Notes: generated by a model from the letters alone, not told the origin. Counted from the stretch's first letter, positions 1 to 9,610 are shown. The stretch: 64,000 bases of DNA from an uncultured Oscillospiraceae bacterium (GCA_947629915.1 CANRFN010000004.1:1-64000), one strand, 5' to 3'. Numbers and translations are program-made.

Positions 1-1
1 C

Positions 2-3000
2 TCGGTTTTCGAAGTTCTTGCCCAGGTGAAATTATTGCCAGTTTATACCATGCAAATGTTTTCGACGTTGAGTATAACGCCGGTGTTTGAACCGCATACT
101 ATTTCTAACGGTGCGTGTGAAGTTTGTGGAAAGTCTTTTTTTGAGGGCTCAGGCACCACGGAATCTCCCTACCTCATCCCCGATCTCCCCACCCTTCAAG
201 TGTTTCGGGAGTATATCAGCAACGATAGCAGACATGGTCAGGGTGAATATTTCAAGCTGATGGCGGACATCGACCTGGGCGGCAGCGCGACCCCGTGGAC
301 GCCGATAGGAAACAACGACAACCCATTCAATGGTTCCTTTGACGGCAACAACCATACCATCAGTGGATTGTATATCAATACCAGCAGCCAATATCAAGGA
401 CTGTTTGGATGTATCGGTGAGGGTAGCGCCGTCAAAAACCTGACGGTAGGTGGAGCGGTTTCCGGTGGCTCCTACACCGGCGGAATTGTTGGTCTCTGTA
501 AGGGCAGTTTGGAGAATTGCCACAACACTGCAACCATCAACGGTGGTACTCATGTCGGGGGCATTGCAGGATCAATTGAGGGCAATGTGTCTGTCCTAAA
601 CTGCAGCAATACTGGTACAGTCTCCGGCCGGACTAACGTTGGTGGCGTTGTAGGACATATCACAGGCGATGTTGCAATCGATAATTGTAGCAATACTGGA
701 AAAATCAGTGGTACCGGGGTCATAGCAGGCGGTATCGCAGGCTTTTCTGAAAATAGCAATTCTACTATCAAAAACTGCAGGAACACAGGTGCCATAGGTG
801 CAATTGGTATATCTAATGTTGGTGGTATCATAGGGAACAGCCATAGTGTTGTCACAGGAAGTTATAATACCGGTAATGTTACCGGATCAAGTTATATCGG
901 CGGGATTGCTGGGTCAAACTTTGGTACTGTTAAAAATTGCTATAACACCGGTGAGATCTCCGGCGTGATTCCTGCTGGTGGTGTTGTTGGATCTGGGACC
1001 GCTGACAAATGCTATAACGCTGGTAAAGTAACTGGCACTGGCGATGCTGAAGCTGCTGGTAGTGTTGTAGGAAGTGGCTCCTGCACAGGCTGTTATTACC
1101 TTGATGGAACAGCGGACAAAGGCACAGGTGGCTATGGTGATACTGGGGCTGCGAAGAAGAGCGCCGGTGCGTTCCGCTTCCTGGCCTCCTCTCTGGGTGA
1201 GGGCTGGGCGGATTCCGTGGTCGGCCGCCCGGTGCTGCTGGACAATCCGGAAGCGGACATCATAGATGCCGATATCCCCTATGAGATCCCGGACCTGGAT
1301 ACCCTGAAAGCCTTTCGAGACTACATCGATAACAGTGCCGATGGCGGCGAAGGAAAGACTTTTATTCTGACGGACAGTATCGTCCTTGACAGCGATGAGG
1401 AAAGTCCATGGAATCCAATAGGAGACAGAGAACATCGTTTCCAGGGTACTTTCGATGGAGGTAACTGCACGATCAGCAAGTTGTATGTAACGCCAGTATC
1501 TGCAGGATATGACTCTGGCTTGTTCGCGAATATTGGAGATAACGGCGCCGTAAAAAACCTGTCTGTTTCCGGATACGTCCGTGGCAATACCTTTGTTGGC
1601 GGTGTTGCAGCTTGTAATTATGGTGTCATAAATGATTGTAGTTTCGATGGTACTGCAACTTATGAAACTGGGCCATCCAGTGTTAATGTCGGTGGCATTA
1701 CTGGTTTGAGCAGTGGGTCAATAAGCAACTGCAGAAATAACGGCACAGTCACCAACAACTCCACCCATGTGGGTGGCATTGTAGGAGATAATCGTGGCTC
1801 AGTAGCGAATTGTTCCAATGGTGGTAGCGTTACAGGAACCGGGGAAAATACTCAAGCAGGCGGAATCGTAGGATCTAATATTAGAATGGTAACACACTGC
1901 AGTAATTCTGGCAATGTCAGCGCAACCAGTAATTATCCAAGTGGCATTGCATCTTCTAATTCTAATGGCACAATAACCAATTGCTCTAATACTGGCAATA
2001 TCAGCGGATCTGGTGACCGTCCGGGTGGCATTGTAGGCAATGATTATCATGGCACAATAGCGTGTTGCTTTAATTCAGGTGATATTAGCAATTCTGTTAA
2101 TTATCCCGGTGGTATTGTTGGCAGTAGCAGCAGTAGTACAATAGAAAATTGCTATAATATTGGATACATTGGTGGAAACAATAAATACGCTGGAGGAATA
2201 ATCGGGTATAGTAGCAATACAATGGTAACGAACTGTTATAATGCTGGTGTTATAAGTGGTTCTGATTCAGGTGGTATTATTGGATATGTCTCTTCTGGTG
2301 GTGTAACCAACTGTTACTACCTCCATGATACTGCCTCCAGTGGTTTTGGCTATGGAAAAGGAGATGCGACAGAGAAATCCATTGAGGAGTTCTCCTCTGG
2401 TGAAGTGGCGTGGCTGCTCCAGAACAGCCAGCCCCAGCCCACCCAAGTCTGGGGCCAGACGGTGGGCAGCGGCTATCCCGAACTGACGGACGACACCGAG
2501 AAAAAGGTCAGCAAGGTCACCTTCATGGTGGCTGACGCGGAGTACGATGTGAAGTACGCCAATCCTGTTGGGTTAACGGAGTTGCCTGCCGCCCCAGAAA
2601 AAACGGGATATATCTTTGAAGGCTGGTCTACAGCGGAATCCGGCCCGGTCAACTTTGGTATAGGTTCTCCAGTCAGCGGGGATATGACTGTCTACGCTGT
2701 GGGTCGAAAGACTTTTGGCGGAGAGACCGATACCATCTCTCTTACCACAACATACGGAACCGCTCTGACTGAGGATCTGTCAAAGCATGTCCACTACGAA
2801 ACTGCGCCTGAAAGCCCTGCAACAGACAAATTCACCTATACGATTACCGGCGGCAACGAAACGCTTGGAGCGGAAATTGTGGGGGATGAGCTGAAAATCC
2901 CGGAAACCGCAAACGCAGGGGATTACACGCTGACCATCGAGGCCGCGGAGAAGGAACCGCAGTATTCGCTCATGCGTATAGATTATGGCACCGGTCCCGT

Positions 3001-6000
3001 GACCCTGACAGTAAAGGTGTCCATTGCAAAGGCTGACTCTACAGTGAAAATCCCGCCCACCGCAGTAGAAGGCCTCACCTATACCGGTGAGCCGCAAGCC
3101 CTTGTGACGGCTGGAAGTGCTACCGGTGGCACGATGCAGTACAGCCTTGACGGGGAAAGCTATTCCACCGATATTCCGAAAGGAACTGAGGCCAAAGAAT
3201 ATACAGTGTGGTACAAGGTAGCGGGCGATGCCAACCACAATGACACTACACCGCAGACGATCACTGTCTTGATCGGCAAGGCTGAATCCACAGTAACGAA
3301 GGCACCCACCCCCAACAGCAGGACCTATACCGGCGCAGAACAAGAGCTTGTGACGGCTGGAAGTGCTACAGGCGGCACGATGCAGTACAGCCTTGACGGG
3401 GAAAGCTATTCCAACGATATTCCAAAAGGTATTGAGGCAAAAGAATACACAGTGTGTTACAAGGTAGTGGGCGATGCCAACCACAATGACACTACACCGC
3501 AGACGATCACTGTCTCAATCGGCAAGGCTGAATCCACAGTAACGAAGGCACCCACCCCCAACAGCAGGACCTATACCGGCGCAGAACAAGAGCTTGTAAC
3601 GGCTGGAAGTGCTACAGGTGGCACGATGCAGTACAGCCTTGACGGGAAGAGCTACTCCACCGATATTCCAAAGGGTACCGAGGCCAAGGAGTACACAGTG
3701 TGGTACAAGGTAGTGGGCGATGCCAACCACAATGACACCGCACCGCAGACGATGACTGTTTCGATCAGCAAGGCTGAATCCACAGTAACGAGGGCACCCA
3801 CCCCCAATAACAGGACCTATAACGGTGCGGAGCATCCTCTGGTAGAGGGCGGCATTGCCGAGGGCGGCACGATGCAGTACAGCCTTGACGGGGAAAGCTA
3901 TTCTACCGATATCCCAAAAGGTACTGAGGCAAAGGAGTACACGGTATGGTACAAGGTAGTGGGCGATGCCAACCACAATGACACCACACCGCAGACGATC
4001 ACTGTCTCTATCAGCAAAGCCGCAAAGGCCACATCAACCGTCACCATCCTGGCTGTGTCCGGCACCTATGGCGAGGACATCCCCATCACCGCCGAGGTCA
4101 CCGTCCCTGACGTTGATCCCAGTCTTGTGACCGGTACGGTGCAGTTCGCTGCTGGCAGCACAACCCTTGGCACTGCTACGGTCCAGGATGGTACGGCAAC
4201 CCTGAAGGTCCTTGGCACAGACCGGGACAAACAGCACGCCCTGTTTGGTACAGATGGCGGTTCTACCATCACCGCTTCGTACAGCGGGAATGACGATATC
4301 TACCCCAATACCGGCACGGCGAATATCACCGTGGCGAAAAGGGCGCTTGCGTACACCGTCACCGCAGAAAACAAGTCCTTTGACGGGCGCTCTGAGGTTC
4401 CCGTGACACTCACGCCGTCCAACGCGCTGTCTGGCGATCTGGTATCCCTATCCGCAGTGGGCACCGTAGAGAACCCTGCTGCTGGAGAGTACAGCATGAT
4501 CAATATCACTGGCATCACCCTGTCCGGAGAGGATGCCAAATATTACACGGTAGAAACAGACAAGACTGATGTGGAGCTTGACACCCCAATAATCATCACC
4601 GGAGAAAACACCGGCGCTCTGCAAGGTCAGGTGACCGTGGGCGGCAACCCAGTTCCAAACGCCACCGTCACCGTGAAGCAGGGCGGCAAGACCGTTTCAA
4701 CGACCGAAACAGATCCTAACGGGTACTATTACTTCGATGATGCGGACCACGGTGTCTATGAGATCGTAGTGGAGACAGAGGACAAGACCATGACCTCAAT
4801 GGTGGAATACACCGAGGAGACCGGGACAGAGAAAAACCTTGAGGTGCCCGTTGAGGATGTGAATTCCGTCTTGAACACGGAAAAGGCCCCAGAATCCGTG
4901 GTCGCGGTAGGCGGCCTCGATGCTGCGGCAAGCGATCACGCAGAATCCGGTTCCACTGTCACGGTCACTATGACCGTGGAGAGCAAAACTGCATCGGATG
5001 CCGACCATGCCCAGGCAATCGAAAGTGCCTCAGGCGGCAAAGAACTGGACTATATGTCCATCGAACTGAAGAAGGAGGTAAAGACGGAGGAGGGCACCAC
5101 AGAGGAACCCTTGACGGAAACTACTGAGCTACTCACCATTGTCCTCCGCTTCGATTTCAGCGGCAAGGACGATGTGGTGGTGTACCGCTATCACAGCGAT
5201 GCGGTAGACACCCTTACGGAGACCGAGAACGAGAACGGCGAGCACATCGTCCTGGATGAAGCGGGCGGCACCGTCACCCTCCATGTAAAGAACTTCTCCA
5301 CCTACGCCATTGGGTACACCCTGGCAGGCGTCCCATCGGATCCCCCTGCATCACCCAATCCGCCCAGTCCTCCGGCACCTCCCACACCCCCCGATCCGCC
5401 CAGACCATCAGTAACTCCCGTTCCCACGGAGCCGCCTGCGGCCACGAACCCGCCAATCCCGGTGGAACCGGCTCCCACCTACTACGATGTCACCATCTCC
5501 TCCGAATCTTCTGATAGTGAGGGCGGTACCGTTACTGCCAATCCCAAGTCCGCGCAGGAGGGAAGCAAGGTCACACTCACGGTAAAGACCGATGAGGGGT
5601 ATCACTTCGTCTCCCTCACCGTCACGGACAGCAGGGGCAATCTTGTGGACCTCACAGACAACAAAGACGGGACCTATACATTCCGGCAACCCGCCGGGCA
5701 AGTCACTGTGGAGGCCGCGTTTGTGAAGTGCAGCTCTCTGGCGTTCGAGGATCTGGATCTGGATGCCTGGTACCATGACCACATCGATTACGTCTTAAGC
5801 CACGGCCTGATGCAGGGGATCGGCGATAACCGCTTTGCCCCGGATGTCACGGTAAGCCGGGCGCAGATGGTGACGGTGCTGTGGAATTTGCGCGGCCAGC
5901 CAGTAGTGAACTTCTACATGACGTATTCGGACGTCACCGAGGGCACCTGGTATGCCGAGGCGGTCCGCTGGGCCACGAGCGAGGGAATCGTGAGCGGCTA

Positions 6001-6313
6001 CGGCAACGGAACATTCGGCCCCAATGACCCCATCTCTCGGGAACAGATGGCCGCCATGATCTACCACTACGAACTGACGTACGGCGATGGAGGCTTCACC
6101 GGGAATTGGATGTACCGGCTGCCGTTCAGCGACCTGGATCAGATCTCTGATTGGGCCTTTGAATCTGTGGCGTGGTGCAACATGCATGACGTGATCAGCG
6201 GGAAATCGGAAACCATCTTTGATCCCAAGGGTTTTGCCAAGCGGAGCGAGATGGCGGCAATTCTCACTGAGTATCTGAAACAGGACAAGAAACGCCTTGC
6301 CTCCAGCCGGTAA
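2..6313 (+). CDS. Giant mosaic surface protein with GLUG, MBG and SLH domains (5'-partial)
   Basis: The frame is open to the left edge. A GTG lies at 26 but has no convincing ribosome binding site and no signal peptide follows, so the true N-terminus is probably outside the window. Counting from that GTG, two blocks of Gly/Asn/Cys-rich GLUG-type repeats (about residues 108-345 and 470-768) probably fold as beta-helices. They are followed by a Listeria-Bacteroides-like repeat (830-895), four MBG-like repeats (1003-1331), an Ig-like domain, a YDG/MBG-like domain, a carboxypeptidase-regulatory-like domain (1530-1600), a Pro-rich linker (1767-1818), a divergent InlB-B-like repeat (1820-1900) and three C-terminal SLH motifs (1905-2090). 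SLH domains bind secondary cell-wall polymer, so this is a wall-anchored extracellular adhesin or S-layer-associated protein. No catalytic domain is visible and the ligand is unknown. Confidence 0.9.
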   Translation, partial: SVFEVLAQVKLLPVYTMQMFSTLSITPVFEPHTISNGACEVCGKSFFEGSGTTESPYLIPDLPTLQVFREYISNDSRHGQGEYFKLMADIDLGGSATPWTPIGNNDNPFNGSFDGNNHTISGLYINTSSQYQGLFGCIGEGSAVKNLTVGGAVSGGSYTGGIVGLCKGSLENCHNTATINGGTHVGGIAGSIEGNVSVLNCSNTGTVSGRTNVGGVVGHITGDVAIDNCSNTGKISGTGVIAGGIAGFSENSNSTIKNCRNTGAIGAIGISNVGGIIGNSHSVVTGSYNTGNVTGSSYIGGIAGSNFGTVKNCYNTGEISGVIPAGGVVGSGTADKCYNAGKVTGTGDAEAAGSVVGSGSCTGCYYLDGTADKGTGGYGDTGAAKKSAGAFRFLASSLGEGWADSVVGRPVLLDNPEADIIDADIPYEIPDLDTLKAFRDYIDNSADGGEGKTFILTDSIVLDSDEESPWNPIGDREHRFQGTFDGGNCTISKLYVTPVSAGYDSGLFANIGDNGAVKNLSVSGYVRGNTFVGGVAACNYGVINDCSFDGTATYETGPSSVNVGGITGLSSGSISNCRNNGTVTNNSTHVGGIVGDNRGSVANCSNGGSVTGTGENTQAGGIVGSNIRMVTHCSNSGNVSATSNYPSGIASSNSNGTITNCSNTGNISGSGDRPGGIVGNDYHGTIACCFNSGDISNSVNYPGGIVGSSSSSTIENCYNIGYIGGNNKYAGGIIGYSSNTMVTNCYNAGVISGSDSGGIIGYVSSGGVTNCYYLHDTASSGFGYGKGDATEKSIEEFSSGEVAWLLQNSQPQPTQVWGQTVGSGYPELTDDTEKKVSKVTFMVADAEYDVKYANPVGLTELPAAPEKTGYIFEGWSTAESGPVNFGIGSPVSGDMTVYAVGRKTFGGETDTISLTTTYGTALTEDLSKHVHYETAPESPATDKFTYTITGGNETLGAEIVGDELKIPETANAGDYTLTIEAAEKEPQYSLMRIDYGTGPVTLTVKVSIAKADSTVKIPPTAVEGLTYTGEPQALVTAGSATGGTMQYSLDGESYSTDIPKGTEAKEYTVWYKVAGDANHNDTTPQTITVLIGKAESTVTKAPTPNSRTYTGAEQELVTAGSATGGTMQYSLDGESYSNDIPKGIEAKEYTVCYKVVGDANHNDTTPQTITVSIGKAESTVTKAPTPNSRTYTGAEQELVTAGSATGGTMQYSLDGKSYSTDIPKGTEAKEYTVWYKVVGDANHNDTAPQTMTVSISKAESTVTRAPTPNNRTYNGAEHPLVEGGIAEGGTMQYSLDGESYSTDIPKGTEAKEYTVWYKVVGDANHNDTTPQTITVSISKAAKATSTVTILAVSGTYGEDIPITAEVTVPDVDPSLVTGTVQFAAGSTTLGTATVQDGTATLKVLGTDRDKQHALFGTDGGSTITASYSGNDDIYPNTGTANITVAKRALAYTVTAENKSFDGRSEVPVTLTPSNALSGDLVSLSAVGTVENPAAGEYSMINITGITLSGEDAKYYTVETDKTDVELDTPIIITGENTGALQGQVTVGGNPVPNATVTVKQGGKTVSTTETDPNGYYYFDDADHGVYEIVVETEDKTMTSMVEYTEETGTEKNLEVPVEDVNSVLNTEKAPESVVAVGGLDAAASDHAESGSTVTVTMTVESKTASDADHAQAIESASGGKELDYMSIELKKEVKTEEGTTEEPLTETTELLTIVLRFDFSGKDDVVVYRYHSDAVDTLTETENENGEHIVLDEAGGTVTLHVKNFSTYAIGYTLAGVPSDPPASPNPPSPPAPPTPPDPPRPSVTPVPTEPPAATNPPIPVEPAPTYYDVTISSESSDSEGGTVTANPKSAQEGSKVTLTVKTDEGYHFVSLTVTDSRGNLVDLTDNKDGTYTFRQPAGQVTVEAAFVKCSSLAFEDLDLDAWYHDHIDYVLSHGLMQGIGDNRFAPDVTVSRAQMVTVLWNLRGQPVVNFYMTYSDVTEGTWYAEAVRWATSEGIVSGYGNGTFGPNDPISREQMAAMIYHYELTYGDGGFTGNWMYRLPFSDLDQISDWAFESVAWCNMHDVISGKSETIFDPKGFAKRSEMAAILTEYLKQDKKRLASSR
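3032..4020 (+). repeat. Four tandem 246-249 bp repeats encoding MBG-like domains
   Basis: Units begin near 3032, 3281, 3527 and 3773. The middle units are almost identical at DNA level, including silent positions, which points to recent duplication or gene conversion. Each unit encodes about 82 residues with the shared phrases GGTMQYSLDG and EAKEYTV and ends in a beta strand plus Ser/Lys linker. Copy number is likely to vary between strains and assemblies. Confidence 0.9.
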
Positions 6314-6429
6314 AGACGGTGAAAGCAACCGCGAGCAGTCCGTCCACTACTTCCGACCGTTACATGATCTGACAAAAAACTGGCGGTGGGGATATCCCCG
6401 CCGTCAAGTTCTGCATGAGGCAGATATGA

Positions 6430-6540
6430 TTTTTCGCAATTTCCAAAGAGATCAAAAAGCATGGCAACCCCTTCGGGCCGGAGCGGGTGATGCTGGAGCC
6501 CGCCGGCATATTCGGCAAGGTACAGCTGGCGCTCGCCTGA
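6430..6540 (+). pseudogene. Possible C-terminal gene fossil
   Basis: A 36-codon open stretch between an in-frame TGA (6427-6429) and a TGA at 6538-6540 reads like the tail of a normal protein: charged helix ISKEIKKHG, then PFGPERVMLEPAG, then a hydrophobic end. It has no start codon or ribosome binding site, and its parent family is not recognised. It may be what is left of a gene lost downstream of the surface protein. Coding-like composition is the only evidence. Confidence 0.25.
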
Positions 6541-6562
6541 GAGAACGGCTCCGCGGAATGTC

Positions 6563-6600
6563 AACAGCCGGAGCAGGCCATCTCCCCTGCTCCGGCTGTT
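6563..6600 (+). terminator. 15-bp GC-rich hairpin, possible terminator of the surface-protein gene
   Basis: Perfect arms 6563-6577 and 6586-6600 with an 8-nt loop. There is no T-run after the stem on the plus strand, so factor-independent termination is uncertain. Confidence 0.4.
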
Positions 6601-6651
6601 CCACAGCTGCACCAAATCAGATACCGCCCGGGTCGAACCGATGGCCTGGGC

Positions 6652-6688
6652 AAAAAGAAATTCCCAGACGGCAACGTCTGGGAATTTC
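6652..6688 (-). terminator. Intrinsic terminator of tRNA-Val
   Basis: Perfect 14-bp stem (6657-6670 with 6675-6688) and a 4-nt loop, followed on the minus strand by five T residues (6656-6652). It lies 5 nt past the tRNA 3' end, so it ends a single-tRNA transcript. Confidence 0.85.
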
Positions 6689-6693
6689 ATCCA

Positions 6694-6767
6694 TGGACGA
6701 TATAGGACTCGAACCTATGACCTCCCGCACGTCAAGCGGATGCTCATACCAGCTGAGCTAATCGTCC
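6694..6767 (-). tRNA. tRNA-Val (anticodon GAC)
   Basis: The 74-nt cloverleaf is complete. A 7-bp acceptor stem (GGACGAT with ATCGTCC), a GCTC/GAGC D-stem, and a 5-bp anticodon stem around a 7-nt loop with GAC at 6731-6733 are all visible. The T-arm is ATAGG-TTCGAGT-CCTAT and the discriminator base is A. CCA is not encoded, so it must be added after transcription. It reads GUC and, by wobble, GUU valine codons. Confidence 0.95.
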
Positions 6768-6803
6768 AGGTCTGCCAAGCGGTGTCCCGCTCAGCAATGC
6801 CGT

Positions 6804-6832
6804 ATTATAAGGGCTGGAGGAGGAGTTGTCAA
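6804..6832 (-). promoter_or_regulatory. Consensus promoter of tRNA-Val
   Basis: Minus strand: -35 TTGACA (6832-6827), 17-bp spacer, -10 TATAAT (6809-6804). Both hexamers match the SigA consensus exactly, as expected for a strong stable-RNA promoter. The start point would be about 30 nt before the mature tRNA. Confidence 0.9.
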
Positions 6833-7042
6833 GCACTTTTTTGCGGGAATTCGAAAAAATTATCTGTCAATTTTGTCAAATCTTGGATATCCTCTTGTTT
6901 CATCCCGCACAAACGCCCTCCGCAGGTCCCCTGCAGTCATGCGGAAACCACGCAACCTTCCGAGTGTCCTCCCACAGCTTTCCCATGCGCCCCTGCCCTT
7001 TCCCGGAATCTGTGGCCATGTTGTTAATTTCGCGGCCCATGG

Positions 7043-7071
7043 TAGACTTTTCTTCTCGGATGTGCTATACT
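7043..7071 (+). promoter_or_regulatory. Promoter of the tagA operon
   Basis: -35 TAGACT (7043-7048), 17-bp spacer, -10 TATACT (7066-7071), placed about 44 bp before the tagA start codon. The -10 is strong and the -35 moderate. The stretch between this site and the tRNA promoter holds nothing else I can support. Confidence 0.65.
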
Positions 7072-7114
7072 CCGGGAAAAATGGCCGACAGACGGCCTCT
7101 GGAGGTTATCTCCC

Positions 7115-7837
7115 ATGCGCGTGGATGTCCTTGGCGTCTCTTTCGACAACCTAACCCTGGACGAGGCGGTGGACAAGGCGGTCCGGCTGCTGGAAGAGGA
7201 CAGACCCCATATGATGGCCACGGCGAACCCGGAGATGATCCAGAAGGCGGCGAAAGATCCCCAGTTTGCCAAGGTGCTCCACGATGCGGATCTGGTGATC
7301 CCGGACGGCATCGGCGTGATCTATGCCGCCAGGATCCTGGGCCGCCCCTTGAAGAGCCGGGTGCCCGGGGTGGACTTCGCGGCCAAACTCATGGACTATA
7401 TGGCGGCCAACGGCAAGCGGCTCTACCTTCTGGGCGCGAAACCAGGGGTGGCCGAGGACGCCGCCAAAAGCCTCCAGGCACAGCACCCGGGCCTTCTCAT
7501 CTGCGGCACCCACGATGGCTATTTTCAAGAGGACGCCCCGGTGATCGCCGCCATCCGGGAGGCAAAGGCCGATGTGGTCTTCGTCTGTCTGGGCTTTCCC
7601 CGGCAGGAGAAGTGGGCCGCAGCCCACGGCGCCGAGACAGGGGCCAGGCTGCTCATCGGCCTCGGCGGCTCCCTGGACGTCTTCGCCGGCCGGGTCCAGC
7701 GCGCCCCGGAGATCATGCAGAAGTTGGGCCTGGAGTGGCTCTTCCGCCTGTACCAAGAGCCGTCCCGCATCGGCAGGATGGCCCGTCTGCCCCTGATCCT
7801 GTTCCAGGCGGCAGGCGCCAGAATCCAAGGGAAGTGA
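7115..7837 (+). CDS. tagA: WecG/TagA/CpsF family glycosyltransferase
   Basis: At 240 residues it has the usual size of the GT26 family. Family hallmarks are MATANPEMI near residue 35 and IPDGIGV near residue 63, followed by GLGGSLDVFAG and WLFRLYQEP near the C-terminus. Members transfer an aminosugar such as ManNAc from UDP to an undecaprenyl-PP-linked acceptor on the cytoplasmic face, an early step of wall teichoic acid or secondary polymer synthesis. The neighbouring SLH protein needs such a polymer as an anchor, but a direct link is inference. The stop overlaps a GTG that opens the next frame, so the two genes are translationally close. Confidence 0.9.
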   Translation: MRVDVLGVSFDNLTLDEAVDKAVRLLEEDRPHMMATANPEMIQKAAKDPQFAKVLHDADLVIPDGIGVIYAARILGRPLKSRVPGVDFAAKLMDYMAANGKRLYLLGAKPGVAEDAAKSLQAQHPGLLICGTHDGYFQEDAPVIAAIREAKADVVFVCLGFPRQEKWAAAHGAETGARLLIGLGGSLDVFAGRVQRAPEIMQKLGLEWLFRLYQEPSRIGRMARLPLILFQAAGARIQGK

Positions 7838-7842
7838 TTTCA

Positions 7843-8523
7843 GTGCACGGCACTTTGATCGTATTTGAGGGGACGGACGGCTCCGGCAAGTCCACCCAGT
7901 TCCGCCTGGCCAAGGCATCTCTGGAGAACCGGGGTATCCGGGTTTGCTCCTGCACCTATCCCCAGTACGCCAGCGAGTCCTCCGCCCTCGTGCGGATGTA
8001 CCTGGGCGGGCTGTTCGGCACCCACCCCTCCGATGTGAACGCCTATGCGGCCTCCTCATTCTACGCGGTGGACCGGTACGCCGGGTATAAAACCGTGTGG
8101 GGCAGCGATTATGAAGAAGGCGGCCTGGTCCTGCTGGACCGGTACACCACCTCCAACGCCATCCACCAGGCCTCCAAGCTGCCCCAGGAGGAGCGGGAGC
8201 CCTTTCTCCGCTGGCTGGAGGACTACGAGTACCGCCTGCTGGGCCTGCCCCGGCCAGACCTGGTGATCTGGCTGGACATGCCGGTGGAGATGGCGGTGGC
8301 CAACCTCCGGCACCGGGAGAGCTCCACCAACACCACGGCGGACATCCACGAGGCGGATGTCGCCTATCTCACCCAATGCCGCGCCGCGGCCGCCCAGGCC
8401 GCAGCGCTATACGGATGGCAGAGGATCAACTGCGTGGCCGAAGACGGCAGTCTCAGGAGCACCCGAGACATTCACGAGGAGATCGCCGCCATTCTGAACC
8501 ACCGTCTGGGAGAGGAGTCCTGA
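7843..8523 (+). CDS. tmk: Thymidylate kinase family protein
   Basis: A P-loop at the N-terminus (FEGTDGSGKST), DRYAGYK and LLDRY mid-protein, and VIWLDMPVE identify a nucleoside-monophosphate kinase of the dTMP kinase type; the role would be dTMP to dTDP phosphorylation in the cytoplasm. I chose the GTG at 7843 because AAGGGA sits about 9 nt upstream; a GTG at 7834 overlapping tagA is possible but has no spacing for that site. The ThrTyrPro-containing segment after the P-loop differs from the E. coli enzyme, so another deoxynucleotide substrate cannot be excluded. The length is 226 residues. Confidence 0.85.
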   Translation: MHGTLIVFEGTDGSGKSTQFRLAKASLENRGIRVCSCTYPQYASESSALVRMYLGGLFGTHPSDVNAYAASSFYAVDRYAGYKTVWGSDYEEGGLVLLDRYTTSNAIHQASKLPQEEREPFLRWLEDYEYRLLGLPRPDLVIWLDMPVEMAVANLRHRESSTNTTADIHEADVAYLTQCRAAAAQAAALYGWQRINCVAEDGSLRSTRDIHEEIAAILNHRLGEES

Positions 8524-8528
8524 AAACT

Positions 8529-9086
8529 ATGGTATACATTCTTCTGGCCCCTGGATTTGAAGAGGCAGAGGCCCTGGTACCGGCAGACCTGCTCCGCCGC
8601 GCCGACATCCCGGTGACCCTTCTGGGCGCCAACGGCCGGACCATCACCGGCAGCCACGGCATCAACGTGATCGCAGACCTCCCCATGGAGGCGGCGATGC
8701 CGGTGCCCGGCGACATGCTGGTGATCCCCGGCGGGCTGAAAGGGGTCTCCTTCCTCGAGAAGAGTCCCACCTGCATGCGTCTCATCCGCCAGGCCGTGGA
8801 GCAGCCGGACATCTGGGTGGCAGCCATCTGCGCCGCCCCCGCCATGCTGGCCCGGGCGGGTCTCATCCCCCAGGGGTATCCCGCCGTCTGCTACCCCGGC
8901 ATGGAGAGCTTTCTCTCCGCCGCCGGCGCCAACCCGGTGATGGAGCAGTCTGTGGTGTGCAAGGGCAAGCTGGTGACCGCCCGAGCGGCCGGCTCCTCCT
9001 TTGACTTCGGCCTGGCCCTGATCGAGATCCTGGCCGGCACGGACACCGCAGACCGGGTGCGCAACGCCGTCCACTACGGCGGATGA
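8529..9086 (+). CDS. DJ-1/PfpI family protein
   Basis: This 185-residue class-I glutamine-amidotransferase-like protein has the N-terminal PGFEEAEA glutamate and the nucleophile-elbow Cys in AAICAAPAMLARAG. It resembles bacterial YajL/DJ-1 proteins, which are linked to oxidative-stress protection and disputed deglycase or chaperone activities. The start ATG lies 5 nt after the kinase stop with a GGAG site inside that gene. The end overlaps the next start codon by 4 nt (ATGA), so the operon is translationally coupled. The biochemical activity is not predictable from sequence. Confidence 0.85.
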   Translation: MVYILLAPGFEEAEALVPADLLRRADIPVTLLGANGRTITGSHGINVIADLPMEAAMPVPGDMLVIPGGLKGVSFLEKSPTCMRLIRQAVEQPDIWVAAICAAPAMLARAGLIPQGYPAVCYPGMESFLSAAGANPVMEQSVVCKGKLVTARAAGSSFDFGLALIEILAGTDTADRVRNAVHYGG

Positions 9087-9610
9087 CCCCCTCCCAGGAG
9101 AAGGCCGCCCTGCGCAGACAGGCGGCGTCTCTCCCGCCGGCCGATGCCGCAGCTCTTCTGGAACAGTTTCTGGCCCTCCCGGAGATCCAGGCCGCCCGCA
9201 CGGTTCTGCTCTTCTACGGCGTGGGCGCAGAGCCGGACACCCGTCCCGTCCTGGACGCCCTTCTGCAGATGGGAAAGCGGCCCGCCCTGCCGGTGTGCCT
9301 CCCCGGCCACCAGATGGAGGCCAGGGCCTATCTGGGAGAAGAGCATCTCAGAGAAGACCGCTATGGGATCCCCGAACCGGATGCGTCCTGTCCGGTGATC
9401 CCCAAGTCTGAGATCGATGCCATTCTGGTCCCCCACATTCTTCTGGACCGGGATGGCTACCGCCTCGGCCACGGCGGCGGCTTTTACGACCGCTACCTCG
9501 CGAACTACACCGGCTTTACGGTGGCCGTGTGCCCCAGAGAGCGGCTGGTGGACCGGGTGCCCCGGGAGGCCACGGATCTCCCGGTGCAGCGGATTCTCAC
9601 AGACTGCTAA
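9083..9610 (+). CDS. fau: 5-formyltetrahydrofolate cyclo-ligase
   Basis: The YGIPEP segment and the phosphate/folate-binding segment LGHGGGFYDRYL near residue 135 are diagnostic of the family. The enzyme converts 5-formyl-THF and ATP to 5,10-methenyl-THF, returning stored folate to one-carbon metabolism in the cytoplasm. At 175 residues it has normal length. It is the last gene of the tagA-tmk-DJ-1-fau unit and runs convergently toward the small Cys-rich gene. Its product pool is shared with fhs at 19.2 kb. Confidence 0.93.
   Translation: MTPSQEKAALRRQAASLPPADAAALLEQFLALPEIQAARTVLLFYGVGAEPDTRPVLDALLQMGKRPALPVCLPGHQMEARAYLGEEHLREDRYGIPEPDASCPVIPKSEIDAILVPHILLDRDGYRLGHGGGFYDRYLANYTGFTVAVCPRERLVDRVPREATDLPVQRILTDC

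Noticed and set aside
1..20. Shared 12-mer TTTTCGAAGTTC between the left edge and 39650
   Set aside because: Single short match without extended similarity; not enough to call a repeat.
6139..6690. 183-codon minus-strand open frame ahead of tRNA-Val
   Set aside because: Overlaps the surface-protein gene and its start lies inside the tRNA terminator hairpin.
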